Source: Amycolatopsis iheyensis
GTDB taxonomy: Bacteria > Actinomycetota > Actinomycetes > Mycobacteriales > Pseudonocardiaceae
Length of the DNA: 64,000 nucleotides
Direction: 5' to 3'
Assembly: GCF_024703995.1 (NCBI RefSeq)
Contig: NZ_JAMXQV010000019.1
Span: 152,261 to 216,260 of the forward strand
Notes under the pieces: generated by a model
What the model saw: only the letters and a program-made list of their open reading frames with translations
Databases searched by the model: none
Told to the model about the DNA's origin: nothing
Program-made: the position numbers and the translations under genes
Shown: positions 31,710 through 40,013 of the stretch, in pieces
Numbering within the stretch: position 1 is the stretch's first letter
Layout of the letters: each line of letters opens with the position of its first letter

Positions 31710-31868
31710 GGACTCCCGCACCCGGAAGAACAGCATCGCGAACCCGGCCACGGCGAGCGCCAGCGCGACGGTCGTGAACCCGACCAGCGCCGAGAACCCG
31801 GCCAGCGCCAGGACGCGGGCCGCGAAGTGCCGCAGCAACCGGACCAGGTCCGGCGTTTCGCTTTGCAT
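31698..31868 (-). CDS. small single-helix membrane protein
   Basis: Protein of 56 aa: short polar start, then LAGFSALVGFTTVALALAVAGFAMLFF as a long hydrophobic stretch (about residues 20-46) and a charged tail. I prefer ATG 31868 because a promoter-like TTGGAC-N18-GATACT on the minus strand ends about 7 bases before it, so the message may be leaderless. No ribosome site is visible. No family recognised. It overlaps the LysR gene end by 12 bases and is followed by nothing in its direction. Confidence 0.5.
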   Translation of the reverse strand: MQSETPDLVRLLRHFAARVLALAGFSALVGFTTVALALAVAGFAMLFFRVRESSGE

Positions 31869-31923
31869 GAAACGAGTATCGGCCGCGGCCGGGCCACGGT
31901 CCAACGCGCTTTTTCGCTGGGAT

Positions 31924-32496
31924 TCAGCGCTCCGGTCGATCAATCCCGCCGCGCCGCCGGGCCCGCACGACGACGTCGTGCAGGGGGACGCTCCGGCCGG
32001 GCACCTCGCGGACGTGCTCGGCGGCCGTGACGACCGTCCAAGCCGACGGGTCGAGCCGCGCGGTGACGGCCTCCGGCGTCACCGGCGCGTGGGCGTGCTG
32101 CCCGCCGTGCCCGACGATCAGCAGCGTGCCGCCGGGGGCGACCCAGCCCGCGACGCGGTCGTAGAACGCCAGCTGCGGCATCGAAGGGTGCGCGTAGTGC
32201 GTGGTGACGAGCTCGAACGCGGTCCCGGGCGTCCAGGTGGTCAGGTCCGCCCGGACCCACCGCACGCCCGGCGCGTCGTCGAGGGCCTCGGCCGCGATGT
32301 CCACCGCGGTGACGGCCCAGCCGCGGGTGGCGAGCCAGCGGGCCTCGGCGCCGCGGCCGCAGCCGGCGTCCAGTGCCGTGCCGGGCGGCAGGTCGGCGGT
32401 CTCGCGGACGAGGTGGGGGTTGGGCGCGCCGGCGGCGTGCCGCGGGGCCTGCCGCCAGTGCTGTTCCCAGTAGGGCTGGTCGAAATCGTGCGTCAT
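31924..32496 (-). CDS. class I SAM-dependent methyltransferase (copy 2)
   Basis: Methyltransferase of 190 aa and paralogue of the one at 26684. Motif I is ALDAGCGRGAEARWLATRGW, strand 2 end is TAVDIAAEAL, FELVTTHYAHPS corresponds to motif IV and GGTLLIVGHGG to the later strand. As in copy 1 it is divergent from an XRE-cupin regulator. No DinB gene follows here. The substrate is unknown, probably a small molecule. The divergent gap holds a clear repeated operator. Confidence 0.88.
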   Translation of the reverse strand: MTHDFDQPYWEQHWRQAPRHAAGAPNPHLVRETADLPPGTALDAGCGRGAEARWLATRGWAVTAVDIAAEALDDAPGVRWVRADLTTWTPGTAFELVTTHYAHPSMPQLAFYDRVAGWVAPGGTLLIVGHGGQHAHAPVTPEAVTARLDPSAWTVVTAAEHVREVPGRSVPLHDVVVRARRRGGIDRPER

Positions 32497-32528
32497 GGGC
32501 ACCACCGTGCGCCGCGACCAGGCAGATT

Positions 32529-32554
32529 GGCAAAGAAATTTGCCGAATGGCAAA
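32529..32554. promoter_or_regulatory. triple half-site operator of the XRE-cupin/methyltransferase pair
   Basis: GGCAAA (32529-32534), 4 bases, TTTGCC (32539-32544), 4 bases, GGCAAA (32549-32554): alternating half-sites giving two overlapping 6-4-6 palindromes, ending 8 bases before the regulator's ATG. The gap of the paralogous pair (about 26625-26641) has a related CTTGC-N7-GCAAG element. Likely the autoregulatory site. Confidence 0.6.
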
Positions 32555-32562
32555 GTAGGGGC

Positions 32563-33138
32563 ATGGACGAGACGATCGATCGCGCGCTCGACGCCGTCGG
32601 GCCGCGGCTGAAGCGCCTTCGCCAGCAGCGGGAGACCACGCTCACCGCGCTGGCCGAGCAGACGGGCATCTCGGCGAGCACCCTGTCGCGGCTGGAGGCG
32701 GGCCTGCGCCGGCCGACGCTCGAGCAGCTGCTGCCGCTCGCGCGGGCGTACGGGGTCACGCTCGACGAGCTCGTCGACGCGCCCGCCACCGGCGACCCGC
32801 GCGTCCACCTGCGCCCGATCGCCGGCGAAAACGGGGCGACGGTCCTGCCGCTGACCCGGCGCCCGGGTGGGATCCAGGCGTACAAGTTCGTGCTGCCCGC
32901 CGGGGACGACCAGCCGAACCCGCGCACGCACGAGGGGCACGACTGGGTCTACGTGCTCAACGGCACGCTCCGCCTCGTCCTCGGCGAGCACGACCTCCTG
33001 CTGAAGGCCGGTGAAGTCGCCGAGTTCGACACCCGCACGCCGCACTGGTTCGGCGCGACCGGCGCGGGTCCGGTCGAGTTCCTGAGCTTGATCGGCCGTC
33101 AAGGGGAACGCGCGCACGTCCGGGTGGCGTCGGCCTGA
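32563..33138 (+). CDS. XRE-family regulator with C-terminal cupin domain (copy 2)
   Basis: Regulator of 191 aa, clearly paralogous to the 26024-26617 protein. Helix-turn-helix at about 15-70 (LKRLRQQRETTLTALAEQTG, ISASTLSRLEAGLRRP). The cupin domain is at about 110-180 (HEGHDWVYVLNGTLRLVLGE, GEVAEFDTRTPHWFGATG). ATG 32563 follows TAGGGGC. The operator abuts its start, which suggests tight autorepression and joint control of the divergent methyltransferase. Confidence 0.88.
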   Translation: MDETIDRALDAVGPRLKRLRQQRETTLTALAEQTGISASTLSRLEAGLRRPTLEQLLPLARAYGVTLDELVDAPATGDPRVHLRPIAGENGATVLPLTRRPGGIQAYKFVLPAGDDQPNPRTHEGHDWVYVLNGTLRLVLGEHDLLLKAGEVAEFDTRTPHWFGATGAGPVEFLSLIGRQGERAHVRVASA

Positions 33139-33182
33139 CGCACCGTCTGGTGTGGCACGGCCCCGTGCGGTAGAACCGGAAG

Positions 33183-34001
33183 GTGGCCGAGCGCGCCCCG
33201 CGCCGAGACCCGCACGGTTCGGTCGAACGGGACGTGCTGGTCCGGTACCTCGACGCGTGGACCGCGACGGTGCTGCGGTCCCAGCGCGGCGGCACGTACG
33301 TCGAATGCGGTGACTTCGCCGCCGACGCCTTCCGGGTGTTCGGCGAGTTCGCCGACCGGCTCGAAGACCACCACCTCGACGTCGTGGTCGTCGGCCGCGC
33401 CGCGCCGCGGCCGGTTCCGGCCGGTCTGGGCGTGCGGACGGTCGACGCGCTCGAGGACGTCGAGGTGAGCGGGCCGATGCTGGCCCACCTGTCGGGGGTC
33501 GGCTCGTGGCCGGCGTCGTTGGCGCGGGGCAAGGCGCACGAGGTCGTGCTGACCAGTCCCGAGCCGGGCGAGCACCGGGAGCGGCTGCGGGCGGCCGGTC
33601 TGGGCTGCGTGGTGGCGGTGGACCTGGTGGCCGAGGACGGTGGCACCCACGTCCTGGCGTTCGCGACGGCGGACAGCCGCCACCTCGCGACGTTCAAGAA
33701 CGAGCTGTGGGCGGTGGACGAGTTCGCGGGCATCCGCTACCGCGACCCCCGCGACCCGGAGGGCACGCTGGTCGACATTTCGCTGACCCCGCAACTGCTT
33801 CCGCTGCGGCGGGCGCTGTTGACGGAGGTGGCGCGGCGCGGCCGGTCCACCGTGGCCGAACTGCAGCGGTTCACCTTGCTGGAGACGATCTACCGCGCGG
33901 AGGACACCGTGGGCGCGTTGACCGCGGCGGTGGCGGCGGGCGAGGTCACGCGGGACCCGGAGAAGGGCCGGTTGACCTCCCGCACGGTCGTTTCGATCTA
34001 G
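33183..34001 (+). CDS. TcmP-like protein (three-Cys-motif partner family, divergent)
   Basis: Cytoplasmic protein of 272 aa. The N-terminal segment VERDVLVRYLDAWTATVLRS and the C-terminal winged-helix part (TVAELQRFTLLETIYRAEDT, then LTAAVAAGEV) resemble TcmP, the partner of the three-Cys-motif protein. The middle is divergent, and the family's usual methyltransferase-like glycine loop is not obvious. No three-Cys-motif gene lies beside it. TcmP function is unproven. GTG 33183 is the only near start. It ends with a 4-base overlap on the convergent serine hydrolase. Assignment is tentative. Confidence 0.45.
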   Translation: MAERAPRRDPHGSVERDVLVRYLDAWTATVLRSQRGGTYVECGDFAADAFRVFGEFADRLEDHHLDVVVVGRAAPRPVPAGLGVRTVDALEDVEVSGPMLAHLSGVGSWPASLARGKAHEVVLTSPEPGEHRERLRAAGLGCVVAVDLVAEDGGTHVLAFATADSRHLATFKNELWAVDEFAGIRYRDPRDPEGTLVDISLTPQLLPLRRALLTEVARRGRSTVAELQRFTLLETIYRAEDTVGALTAAVAAGEVTRDPEKGRLTSRTVVSI

Positions 34002-34987
34002 ATCCGGACCGCGGCGTCGTGGAACTCGCGGCGCACCGAAGCGATCGCGTCCGACGCCCGGGACGGGTGCACGCGGTTGGTCAGCAGCACGTAGTAGCGC
34101 CCGCGCGAAGGTTCCACCCACAGGCTCGTCCCGGTGAACCCCGTGTGCCCGTAGGCATCCGGTGCGAGCGAGACGCCCACCGGCGACCCCGGCACGTCCA
34201 GGCCCTGCCACCCCAGTCCCCGCCGCAAGCCGACAGTGTGGCCGGCGATCATCTCGGCATGCGTGGCCGGCTTCAGCAGCGGAGCGGCGCCGCCCGCGAG
34301 CACCTGGCCCAGCCGTTCCAGGTCGGCCAGCGGCGCGAACAACCCGGCGTGGCCGCAAACGCCGCCCAGCACCACGGCGTTCTCGTCGTGCACCTGCCCG
34401 GTCACGACCCGGCCGCGCCACCCGCAGTCCTCGGTCGCCACCGCGTCCGGCACCGGTCCGAACGCGGTCGCGGTCATGCCCGCCGGCGTGGTCACGTACT
34501 CCGCGACCAGCTCGTCCAGCGGGGCGTGCGTCGAGGCGATGAGCCCCAGCAGGATGAACCCCTGCGACGAGTACTCCACCCGGCGGCCGGGCGGCAGCGG
34601 CGTCGTCCGGATCGCTTCGAGCAGCGACTCGCGCGTGCCGTGCGTGCGCCACAACGGCGTGCCGCCCGGCAGGCCTGAAGTGTGGGTCAGCAGTTGCCGC
34701 ACGGTGATCGACGCCTTGTCGGTGTCCGCATAGGACGGCAGGTGGCGGGCGAGCGGGTCGTCCAGCGACAGCGCGCCGCGCTCGGCCAGTGCCGCGATCA
34801 CCAGGGCGACGATCGGCTTGGTCACCGACGCCAGGTCCCAGCGGCTGGTCTCGACCGCGGCCGGGCCGTCCCACCAGCGGGTGCCGAGCATGCCGCGGTC
34901 GAGAACGCCGTCAGCGGTGCCCACCGACCACGCGGCCGCGGAGAACACCCGGGCGTCGCGAGCCCGGGCGAGGAGTTCAGCGAGCAT
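33998..34987 (-). CDS. cytoplasmic serine hydrolase, beta-lactamase family
   Basis: Protein of 329 aa of the class C beta-lactamase/esterase fold but without a signal peptide. SxxK is Ser54-Val-Thr-Lys57 (LASVTKPIVAL), Tyr motif VEYSSQGFILLG, and the third motif YGHTGFTGTS. It overlaps the IclR gene by 11 bases and is read from the same promoter. It therefore probably belongs to the IclR-controlled uptake and catabolism locus, where it could cleave an amide or ester of the imported compound. It differs from the secreted paralogue at 27772-28914. Confidence 0.87.
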   Translation of the reverse strand: MLAELLARARDARVFSAAAWSVGTADGVLDRGMLGTRWWDGPAAVETSRWDLASVTKPIVALVIAALAERGALSLDDPLARHLPSYADTDKASITVRQLLTHTSGLPGGTPLWRTHGTRESLLEAIRTTPLPPGRRVEYSSQGFILLGLIASTHAPLDELVAEYVTTPAGMTATAFGPVPDAVATEDCGWRGRVVTGQVHDENAVVLGGVCGHAGLFAPLADLERLGQVLAGGAAPLLKPATHAEMIAGHTVGLRRGLGWQGLDVPGSPVGVSLAPDAYGHTGFTGTSLWVEPSRGRYYVLLTNRVHPSRASDAIASVRREFHDAAVRI

Positions 34988-35765
34988 CGACGGCTCGCAG
35001 CGTGGTCTCGGCCAGCACCGCCGAGAGCCGGTTCGCCGCCTCGGCGACGAGCGGCCCCAGTGTCTCGAAGCTCGACGGCTGGAGCGTGAACGTCAGCCCC
35101 GACACGCTCACCGCGCCCACCACCGCGCCGGCGGCGTCGAGCACCGGGGCGCCAAGGCAGCGGACGTGTGCCTCGAACTGCTCGTCGTCCACGACGTACC
35201 CCGCACTGTCCACAGTGGCCAGCTCACGCCGGATCGCCGCGGGGTCGGTCAGCGCCTTGGCCGTGCGCGCGGCCAGCGGCGCGGCCAGCACCGCGTCCAC
35301 TTCGGACTCCGGGAGCCGGGACAGGATCGCGCGGCCGACGGCGGTGCAGTACAGCGGCACCTCGCCGCCGGGCCGGGTGTTGAGCCGGTAGGCCTGCTCG
35401 GGCTCCAGCTTCTCGACGTACACCGCCCGGTCGCCGTGGCGCACCGCGTAGTGGACCGTGTGCCCGCTCCGCCGCTGCAGATCCGCCAGCACCGGCCGCG
35501 CCGGCTTCAAGCCCGCCAGCGCCGCCGCGGAGAGCCCGAGCAACCGCGGCCCGGCGGTGTAGCGGCCGTTGCCGGCGCCGAGCGCGTACCCGGCGTCGGT
35601 GAACGACTGCAGCATCCGGTGCACGGACGGTTTCGGCAGGTCACAGGCCTGGGCGAGGTCGGCCAGCCGGTGCGGGCCGCCGGGGCCGGCGAGCGTCGCG
35701 AGGACTTCGAGCGTCTTCTCGACCGCGCCCCGGGTGGCGGGTGAAGCGTTGACAGCCTTGTTCAC
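34977..35765 (-). CDS. IclR-family transcriptional regulator
   Basis: Regulator of 262 aa: winged helix at about 12-75 (AVEKTLEVLATLAGPGGPHR, LAQACDLPKPSVHRMLQSF) and the IclR effector domain at about 90-255 (GHTVHYAVRHGDRAVYVEKL, PLYCTAVGRAILSRL, GAPVLDAAGAVVGAVSVSG). It is divergent from a Dpp-type ABC operon, with two matching palindromes in the 69-bp gap, and cotranscribed with a serine hydrolase. Most likely it represses both directions until a catabolic ligand binds. Confidence 0.92.
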   Translation of the reverse strand: MNKAVNASPATRGAVEKTLEVLATLAGPGGPHRLADLAQACDLPKPSVHRMLQSFTDAGYALGAGNGRYTAGPRLLGLSAAALAGLKPARPVLADLQRRSGHTVHYAVRHGDRAVYVEKLEPEQAYRLNTRPGGEVPLYCTAVGRAILSRLPESEVDAVLAAPLAARTAKALTDPAAIRRELATVDSAGYVVDDEQFEAHVRCLGAPVLDAAGAVVGAVSVSGLTFTLQPSSFETLGPLVAEAANRLSAVLAETTLRAVDAR

Positions 35766-35786
35766 GACGCCTAGCTTAGCGCAATC

Positions 35787-35824
35787 ACGTTCCGTGTGAC
35801 GGAACGTTCTTCCGCAAGACGGAA
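35787..35824. promoter_or_regulatory. two IclR operators, TTCCG-N5-CGGAA
   Basis: Site 1 (core 35790-35804) extends to a perfect 9-3-9 palindrome at 35787-35807 with arms ACGTTCCGT and ACGGAACGT. Site 2 is at 35810-35824. Both share TTCCG-N5-CGGAA, centres 20 bp apart, so two dimers would sit on the same face of the helix. They lie between the IclR start and the transporter start, and site 2 touches the AAAGGAGG ribosome site. Confidence 0.75.
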
Positions 35825-35834
35825 AGGAGGCGCC

Positions 35835-37370
35835 GTGTCCCCACTGTCGCGCCGCGACGCCCTACGGCTCGGTGGGCTCGCGCTCCCCGCGCTGGCCCTG
35901 CCCGGTCTGCTGTCCGCGTGCGGCAGCGCCGCCGGCGCCACCGGCACCGTGCTCCGCGTCGCGCAGGCGTCGGACCCCAAGACGCTCGACCCGCAGAAGC
36001 AGGGCGACCTGACCTCGATGAACGTGCTGACCAACGTGTTCGACACGCTCACCACGCGCGGTCCGGACAACCGGCTCGCGCCGGGCCTCGCCCTGTCGTG
36101 GACCTCGCCCGACCCGCTGACCTGGCGGTTCAAGCTGCGCCCCGGCGTCAAGTTCCACAACGGCGAGCCGTGCGACGCCAACGCGGTCGCGTTCAGCATC
36201 AACCGGCTCCTGGACCCCGCGACCAAGTCGCCGATCGTCGAGCTGCGCTATGTCAAGCAGGCCGTCGTGGTCGACGCGGCCACCGTGGACCTGCGCTGCA
36301 GCGCCCCCGACCCGATCATCCCGGCCAAGGTGTCGCTCTTCGGCGGCGTCGCCGTGCCGCCGAAGTACCTCAAGGAAGTCGGCTCGGCCGGGTTCGCGAA
36401 GCACCCCGTCGGCACCGGACCGTTCACCTTCGGCGAGTTCCAGCGCGACCACCAGCTGCGGCTGCGCGCGAACCCCGCGTACTGGGGCGGCAAACCGGCC
36501 TACGACGAGCTGGTGTTCCTCCCGATGGCCGACCCGTCCTCGGCGCTGGCCTCCCTGCAGAGCGACGAGGTCGACATCGTCGCCGGGCTCACCCCCGACG
36601 CCGCGCTCCAGCTGAAGGGCTATCCGGGCGTCTCGATCCGCAACTACCCGGGCATCCGCACCTCCTACCTTTCCCTCGACACCACCGACGGGCCGCTGCG
36701 TGACGTGCGGGTGCGCCGGGCCCTCAACCACGCCGTCGACGTCCCGCTGCTGATCAAGGCCGTGCTCGACGGCAAGGCCCGCGAAGTCCCGACGATGTTC
36801 CCGCGCGAGTCCTTCGGGTTCGACCCGTCGATCACGCCGTTCGCCCGCGACGTCGGGCTGGCGAAGCGGCTGCTCGCCGAAGCCGGCTTCCCGGACGGGT
36901 TCGACACCTCGCTCACCGCGCGGACCGACGACTCGAACCTCGCCGAAGCCGTGTCAGGCCTGCTCGCCCGCGCCGGGGTCCGCGCCCGCGTGAACCTGGT
37001 CGACCCGGGCACCTACACCAGCCGGCTCACCTCCAGCAACCGCAGCGCGCTCGGCCCGATCTACCTCGCGGCCAGCACCGGCTGGACGCTCGACGCGGAA
37101 AGCCTCGTGCAGTCCAACGTCCGCCACGACCGGCGCCAAAGCCGCTGGCACAACGCCGACGCCGACCGGCTGGTGGACGCCGAAGAGCAGTCCCTCGCCC
37201 CCGCCGACCGGCAGCGTGCGTTCACCGGGCTCCAGCAGCTCCTGAAACAGGAGGCGCCGTTCGTGTTCCTCTACCAGATCGACAACGTCTACGCGGTCAA
37301 CACGCGTCCACAGTGGACACCCGGCGTCGTCGGCGTGCTCGGCATGGCGAAGGCGACGGTGACCCCGTGA
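35835..37370 (+). CDS. ABC transporter substrate-binding lipoprotein (DppA/family 5)
   Basis: Extracytoplasmic binding protein of 511 aa of the SBP_bac_5 family. Signal with SRRDALRLGG (Tat-like) and lipobox LLSAC. Family segments: LDPQKQGDLTSMNVLTNVFDTL, WRFKLRPGVKFHNGEP, HPVGTGPFTFGEF, LRDVRVRRALNHAVDV. GTG 35835 is chosen because AAAGGAGG precedes it. The frame from 35796 would read through the operators. It delivers a peptide, opine or sugar-derivative to the permeases encoded next. The enzymes downstream suggest the ligand is not a plain dipeptide. Confidence 0.92.
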   Translation: MSPLSRRDALRLGGLALPALALPGLLSACGSAAGATGTVLRVAQASDPKTLDPQKQGDLTSMNVLTNVFDTLTTRGPDNRLAPGLALSWTSPDPLTWRFKLRPGVKFHNGEPCDANAVAFSINRLLDPATKSPIVELRYVKQAVVVDAATVDLRCSAPDPIIPAKVSLFGGVAVPPKYLKEVGSAGFAKHPVGTGPFTFGEFQRDHQLRLRANPAYWGGKPAYDELVFLPMADPSSALASLQSDEVDIVAGLTPDAALQLKGYPGVSIRNYPGIRTSYLSLDTTDGPLRDVRVRRALNHAVDVPLLIKAVLDGKAREVPTMFPRESFGFDPSITPFARDVGLAKRLLAEAGFPDGFDTSLTARTDDSNLAEAVSGLLARAGVRARVNLVDPGTYTSRLTSSNRSALGPIYLAASTGWTLDAESLVQSNVRHDRRQSRWHNADADRLVDAEEQSLAPADRQRAFTGLQQLLKQEAPFVFLYQIDNVYAVNTRPQWTPGVVGVLGMAKATVTP

Positions 37371-38338
37371 CCGCGCCCACCGTCGCCGTGACCCGGCCGG
37401 CCGCCGCGCGGTCCGGGGCGCTGCGCGTGGCCGGGACGAAGGTGCTGACCGCCGTCGTGGTGCTGTTCTTCGTCGCCACGGCCGCGTTCTTCCTCGTCCG
37501 CCTCTCCGGCGACCCGGTCAAGCTCATCCTGCCGCCCGACGCCACCGCCCAGCAGGAAGCCACGCTGCGCGCGAGTCTCGGGCTGGACCGGCCGCTGCTC
37601 ACCCAGTACCTCGACTACCTCGGCGGCCTGCCGCGGCTGCACCTGGGCACGTCCCTCGTCTACGACCAGCCGGTCGCCGACGTCCTGTTCTCCCGCATCC
37701 CGGCGACGCTGGAGCTGGCCGGCGCGGCCCTGCTCATCGCGCTCGTGCTCGCGGTTCCGGCCGGCACCTTCGCCGCGCTGCGCCGCGGCCGGGCGGGCGA
37801 CACCGGCGTGATGACGGGCGTCCTCATCGGACAGTCCACGCCGGCGTTCTGGGTGGGCATCCTGCTGATCCTGATCTTCGGGGTGCAGCTGCAGGTGCTG
37901 CCCGCGTCCGGGTACGGCGGCTTCGCCCACCTCGTGCTGCCCGCGGTGACGCTGGCGGTGTACTCGGTCGCGGTGATCGCCCGGCTGCTGCGGACTTCGC
38001 TGGTCGACGTCCTCGGCTCCGACTACATCCGCACCGCGCGGGCGAAGGGCCTCGGCACGGCCGGGGTCGTGCTGGGCCACGGCCTGCGCAACGCCGCGCT
38101 GCCCGTGGTCACCGTCGTCGGCCTCGAGGTCGGCAGCCTGCTCGGCGGCGCGATCCTCACCGAGCAGGTGTTCTCGTGGCCCGGTCTCGGCCGGCTGACC
38201 GTCGAGGCGATCCAGAACCGCGACTTCCCGCTCGTGCAGGCCGCGGTGTTGTTCTTCGCGGCCACGTTCGTCGTGGTGAACCTGCTGGTGGACCTGTCCT
38301 ACACGATTCTCGACCCGAGGGTGCGGGTGACCGCGTGA
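37367..38338 (+). CDS. ABC transporter permease (DppB-like)
   Basis: Inner-membrane permease of 323 aa with six predicted helices. A Gly-rich periplasmic start (FFLVRLSGDPVKLILPPDAT) and the EAA loop YIRTARAKGLGTAGVVLGHG are typical of DppB/OppB. GTG overlaps the binding-protein stop by 4 bases, and the same happens at its own end with the next permease gene, so the importer genes are read as one unit. Partner of the DppC-like subunit. Confidence 0.92.
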   Translation: MTAPTVAVTRPAAARSGALRVAGTKVLTAVVVLFFVATAAFFLVRLSGDPVKLILPPDATAQQEATLRASLGLDRPLLTQYLDYLGGLPRLHLGTSLVYDQPVADVLFSRIPATLELAGAALLIALVLAVPAGTFAALRRGRAGDTGVMTGVLIGQSTPAFWVGILLILIFGVQLQVLPASGYGGFAHLVLPAVTLAVYSVAVIARLLRTSLVDVLGSDYIRTARAKGLGTAGVVLGHGLRNAALPVVTVVGLEVGSLLGGAILTEQVFSWPGLGRLTVEAIQNRDFPLVQAAVLFFAATFVVVNLLVDLSYTILDPRVRVTA

Positions 38339-39222
38339 CCGCCATCGCTGTTCCGGCCGCCCGGGTGGCGCGCCCCAACGTCGTCCGCGCCGTGCTGCGG
38401 ACCAAGCTCGGCCTGATCGCCGTGACCGTGCTCGCGCTGATGGTGCTCGTCGCCCTCTTCGCGCCGCTGATCGCGCCGTACGACCCGGGTGCGCAGGACC
38501 TCCTCGTGCGGCTGCACCCACCCGCGTGGACCACCGGCGGTGACGCCTCGCACCTGCTCGGCACCGACCAGCTCGGCCGCGACATCCTGTCCCGGCTCTG
38601 CTACGGCGCCCGGGTGTCGCTGCTCGTCGGCGCGTGCGCCGCGCTGCTGGCGGGGGTCGTCGGCGCCGCGGTCGGCCTGGTCGCCGGGTTCCTCGGCGGC
38701 TGGTTCGACCGGATCCTGATGCGGATCGCCGACATCCAGCTGGCGTTCCCGTCGATCCTGCTGGCGCTGGCCATCGTCGGCTTCCTCGGCTCCGGCCTGT
38801 GGTACGTCGTGCTGGTGCTCGGCTTCACCGGCTGGGTGTCCTACGCGCGAGTGATCCGGGCCGAGGTGTTGTCCCTGCGCACCAGGGAGTTCGTCACCGA
38901 GGCCCGCGCCATCGGCGTCACGGACCTGACCATCATGCGCCGCCACTTGCTGCCGAACGTCCTGGCGCCGCTGGCGACCATCGGCACGCTGCACGTCGCC
39001 GCGGCGATCGTGGCCGAGTCGTCGCTGAGCTACCTCGGCCTCGGCGTGCCCAAGCGGACGGTCACCTGGGGCGGGATGCTCGCCGACGGCCAGCTCTACC
39101 TCGGCACGTCCTGGTGGGTGGCCGTGTTCCCCGGCGTCGCGCTGATGCTCACCGCGCTCGCCGTCAACATCACCGGTGACGTCCTACGCGACGTCGCGGA
39201 CCCGAAGGCGTACCGCTCATGA
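38335..39222 (+). CDS. ABC transporter permease (DppC-like)
   Basis: Second permease, 295 aa. N-terminal helix (LGLIAVTVLALMVLVALFAP), the family loop HLLGTDQLGRDILSRLCYGA and the EAA motif FVTEARAIGVTDLTIMRRHL identify OppC/DppC. GTG start overlaps the preceding stop by 4 bases. It forms the membrane channel with the upstream permease and is followed, again overlapping, by two ATPases. Confidence 0.92.
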   Translation: MTAIAVPAARVARPNVVRAVLRTKLGLIAVTVLALMVLVALFAPLIAPYDPGAQDLLVRLHPPAWTTGGDASHLLGTDQLGRDILSRLCYGARVSLLVGACAALLAGVVGAAVGLVAGFLGGWFDRILMRIADIQLAFPSILLALAIVGFLGSGLWYVVLVLGFTGWVSYARVIRAEVLSLRTREFVTEARAIGVTDLTIMRRHLLPNVLAPLATIGTLHVAAAIVAESSLSYLGLGVPKRTVTWGGMLADGQLYLGTSWWVAVFPGVALMLTALAVNITGDVLRDVADPKAYRS

Positions 39223-40013
39223 GCCTGCTGGAGATCAACGACCTGCACGTCGAGTTCCGCGTGGACACCGGCACGGTGACCGCGGCCGACGGGGTGAGCC
39301 TGTCCGTGGCCGAGGGGGAAACCCTGGCGCTGGTGGGGGAGTCGGGCAGCGGCAAGACCGCCACCGCGCTCTCGGTGCTGCGGCTCAACCCCGAACCACC
39401 GTGCGTGTACGCGGGCGGGGAGATCCTGCTCGACGGCCGGGACGTGCTGAAACTGTCCGAAAAGGACCTGCGGCGCATCCGCGGAAACGACGTCGCCATG
39501 GTCTTCCAGGACCCGATGACCAGCCTCAACCCGGTGCGCCGGGTCGGCGTGCAGGTGGCCGAGGTCGTCCGGAAGCACCAGGGGGCGTCCCGGGCCGCCG
39601 CGGCGAAAGCCGCCGTGGAAGCGCTGCGGGAAGCCGGGATCCCCGACCCGGAACGACGGGCTTCGCAGTACCCGCACCAGCTTTCGGGCGGGCTGCGCCA
39701 GCGCGTGATGATCGCGATGGCCCTGGTCGGCCGGCCGCGGGTGCTGATCGCGGACGAGCCGACGACGGCACTCGACGTCACCGTGCAGGCCCGGATCCTC
39801 GAGCTGCTGGTGGACCTGCAGCGCCGGCACGGGATGGCGATCCTGCTCATCACGCACGACCTCGGCGTCGTCGCGGAAGTGGCCGACCGGGTCGTGGTGC
39901 TCAAGTCGGGCCGGGTGGTCGAGACCGGCGACGTCGTGCCGCTGTTCGAAGAACCGCGGGAGGACTACACGCGCGAACTGCTGCGTGCGACACCGAAGCT
40001 GGAGCGGGCATGA
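39219..40013 (+). CDS. ABC transporter ATP-binding protein (DppD-like)
   Basis: ATPase of 264 aa. Walker A GESGSGKTAT near residue 40, Q-loop VFQDPMTSLNP, signature LSGGLRQR and Walker B VLIADEPTTALD, followed by LLITHDLGVVAEVADRV. ATG overlaps the permease stop by 4 bases. It ends slightly earlier than many DppD proteins (about 320 aa), lacking most of the C-terminal oligopeptide extension with the Fe-S-type cysteines, a common short form. Confidence 0.92.
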   Translation: MSLLEINDLHVEFRVDTGTVTAADGVSLSVAEGETLALVGESGSGKTATALSVLRLNPEPPCVYAGGEILLDGRDVLKLSEKDLRRIRGNDVAMVFQDPMTSLNPVRRVGVQVAEVVRKHQGASRAAAAKAAVEALREAGIPDPERRASQYPHQLSGGLRQRVMIAMALVGRPRVLIADEPTTALDVTVQARILELLVDLQRRHGMAILLITHDLGVVAEVADRVVVLKSGRVVETGDVVPLFEEPREDYTRELLRATPKLERA

